Source of the DNA: Pampus argenteus
Taxonomy: Eukaryota; Chordata; Actinopteri; Scombriformes; Stromateidae
Assembly: GCA_036937835.1 (NCBI GenBank)
Contig: CM072876.1
Coordinates: forward strand, 10,481,501-10,545,500
Length of the DNA stretch: 64,000 nt
Reading direction: 5' to 3'
In this document: positions 63,373 to 64,000 of the stretch, in pieces
Layout of the letters: each line of letters begins with the position of its first letter
Position numbering within the stretch: the first letter of the stretch is position 1
The notes under the pieces: generated by a model
Told to the model about the DNA's origin: nothing
Databases searched by the model: none
Seen by the model: the letters and a program-made list of their open reading frames with translations, nothing else
Program-made: the position numbers and the translations under genes

Positions 63373-64000
63373 TTTGGATGGTAACAGAGTGTGCTTGGTG
63401 GAAACGGATGGAGTCTTCCTGCTTGATACACAGTGAATAAATATCCTCCTCACTCCACAGAGGAATTTTAGCAATGCTTCTCTCTCCGCTGCCACCAGCG
63501 ACCCGCCTTCCTCATACCTCGCTGTCTCCAACAACCTCAGAAAGTGTTATCAAAATAATCAGATGAAGGTCATGATACAAGTGGGCGTTTACATGGATTG
63601 CATGGAGTTACTTTTAGGAACGTTGTGTTGTTGCAACCTACTGTACAGCACAGGAAACATTGCGTTAATGCCACAAAATATCAGCTCATCTGAATATTTG
63701 AGAATTTATTTGAGAAAATGTAGCTTAGCACACATAAGAGTCACATAATGTATGAATTTTTCTGTGGCATAAGTTCCTTCCCTGCGGTGATACCAACACG
63801 TTTTTAAATCTTTGTCTCATCCAGCTGGAGGGGTGTTGGTTGCTTTTTTGATTGCATTGGCAGACTACTGGTGTTGCATCGTATGAAACTGAGACAAAGT
63901 AAACAAACTACTATAGTTACAGCTCATGAACAGACAACAGGGACTTTAAAGCGCAATGAACAAACACAAACAACAAACAACAGCATCTAACCAGACCATA

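Larger units (their letters stand above)
61396..64000 (+). other. akap12: akap12 intron 1 (continues past right edge)
   Basis: Holds an (ATA)n/(TAT)n simple repeat that can fold back on itself (61983-62028), copy 2 of a dispersed 42-base repeat, a (GT)n tract (63348-63372), and an acceptor followed by an open frame at 63461 that I could not confirm as an exon. Nothing else recognised. Confidence 0.65.

Noticed and set aside
1..64000. Search for CRISPR arrays, phage, integrons, toxin-antitoxin or biosynthetic clusters
   Set aside because: The window is vertebrate nuclear DNA. Regular repeats are microsatellites and spaced direct repeats of CRISPR type are absent.

Overview
The window is nuclear DNA from a vertebrate, almost certainly a ray-finned (percomorph-like teleost) fish. 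Protein-coding exons are short and widely spaced with GT-AG introns, (CA)n microsatellites are dense, and several teleost-type interspersed repeats are recognisable. There is no sign of operons, CRISPR arrays, prophage or other bacterial features. Most open frames in the region are chance frames in introns, UTRs or microsatellites.

Layout from left to right. (1) 1-16.0 kb, minus strand: the 5' end of utrophin (utrn), with three coding exons (13710-13782, 1037-1098, 368-460) encoding the N-terminus and the first half of the CH1 actin-binding domain; the gene runs out of the window at base 1. A 12.6-kb first coding intron holds only microsatellites and one retroelement-like fragment, and a CpG-containing leader/promoter region lies at about 15.0-16.0 kb. 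(2) 16.0-20.3 kb: intergenic, with a hAT-like terminal-inverted-repeat element and an intact tRNA-Leu(UAA) gene on the minus strand. (3) 20.3-25.4 kb, minus strand: two tandem syntaxin-11 genes (stx11b pair), each with a single coding exon and a separate non-coding leader exon. (4) 26.85-about 57 kb, plus strand: complete mthfd1l, the mitochondrial monofunctional 10-formyl-tetrahydrofolate synthetase. I could assemble 27 coding exons whose phases all agree and sum to 2922 bases (973 residues). (5) 57-61 kb: intergenic. (6) 61.26 kb to the right edge, plus strand: the first coding exon of akap12 (gravin), with the rest beyond the window.

The gene neighbourhood utrn / stx11 / mthfd1l / akap12 matches genes that lie on human chromosome 6q, so this is a conserved vertebrate synteny block rather than an accessory or mobile region. 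The genes are functionally unrelated: a cytoskeletal linker, two SNAREs, a one-carbon metabolism enzyme and a kinase scaffold. I found no evidence of a previously undescribed system. The most interesting non-coding items are an imperfect MITE-like inverted repeat in mthfd1l intron 6, two GABP/N-box motifs (TTCCGG) in the putative utrn promoter, a 42-base unexplained repeat shared by mthfd1l and akap12 introns, and a predicted 3'-UTR intron in mthfd1l.
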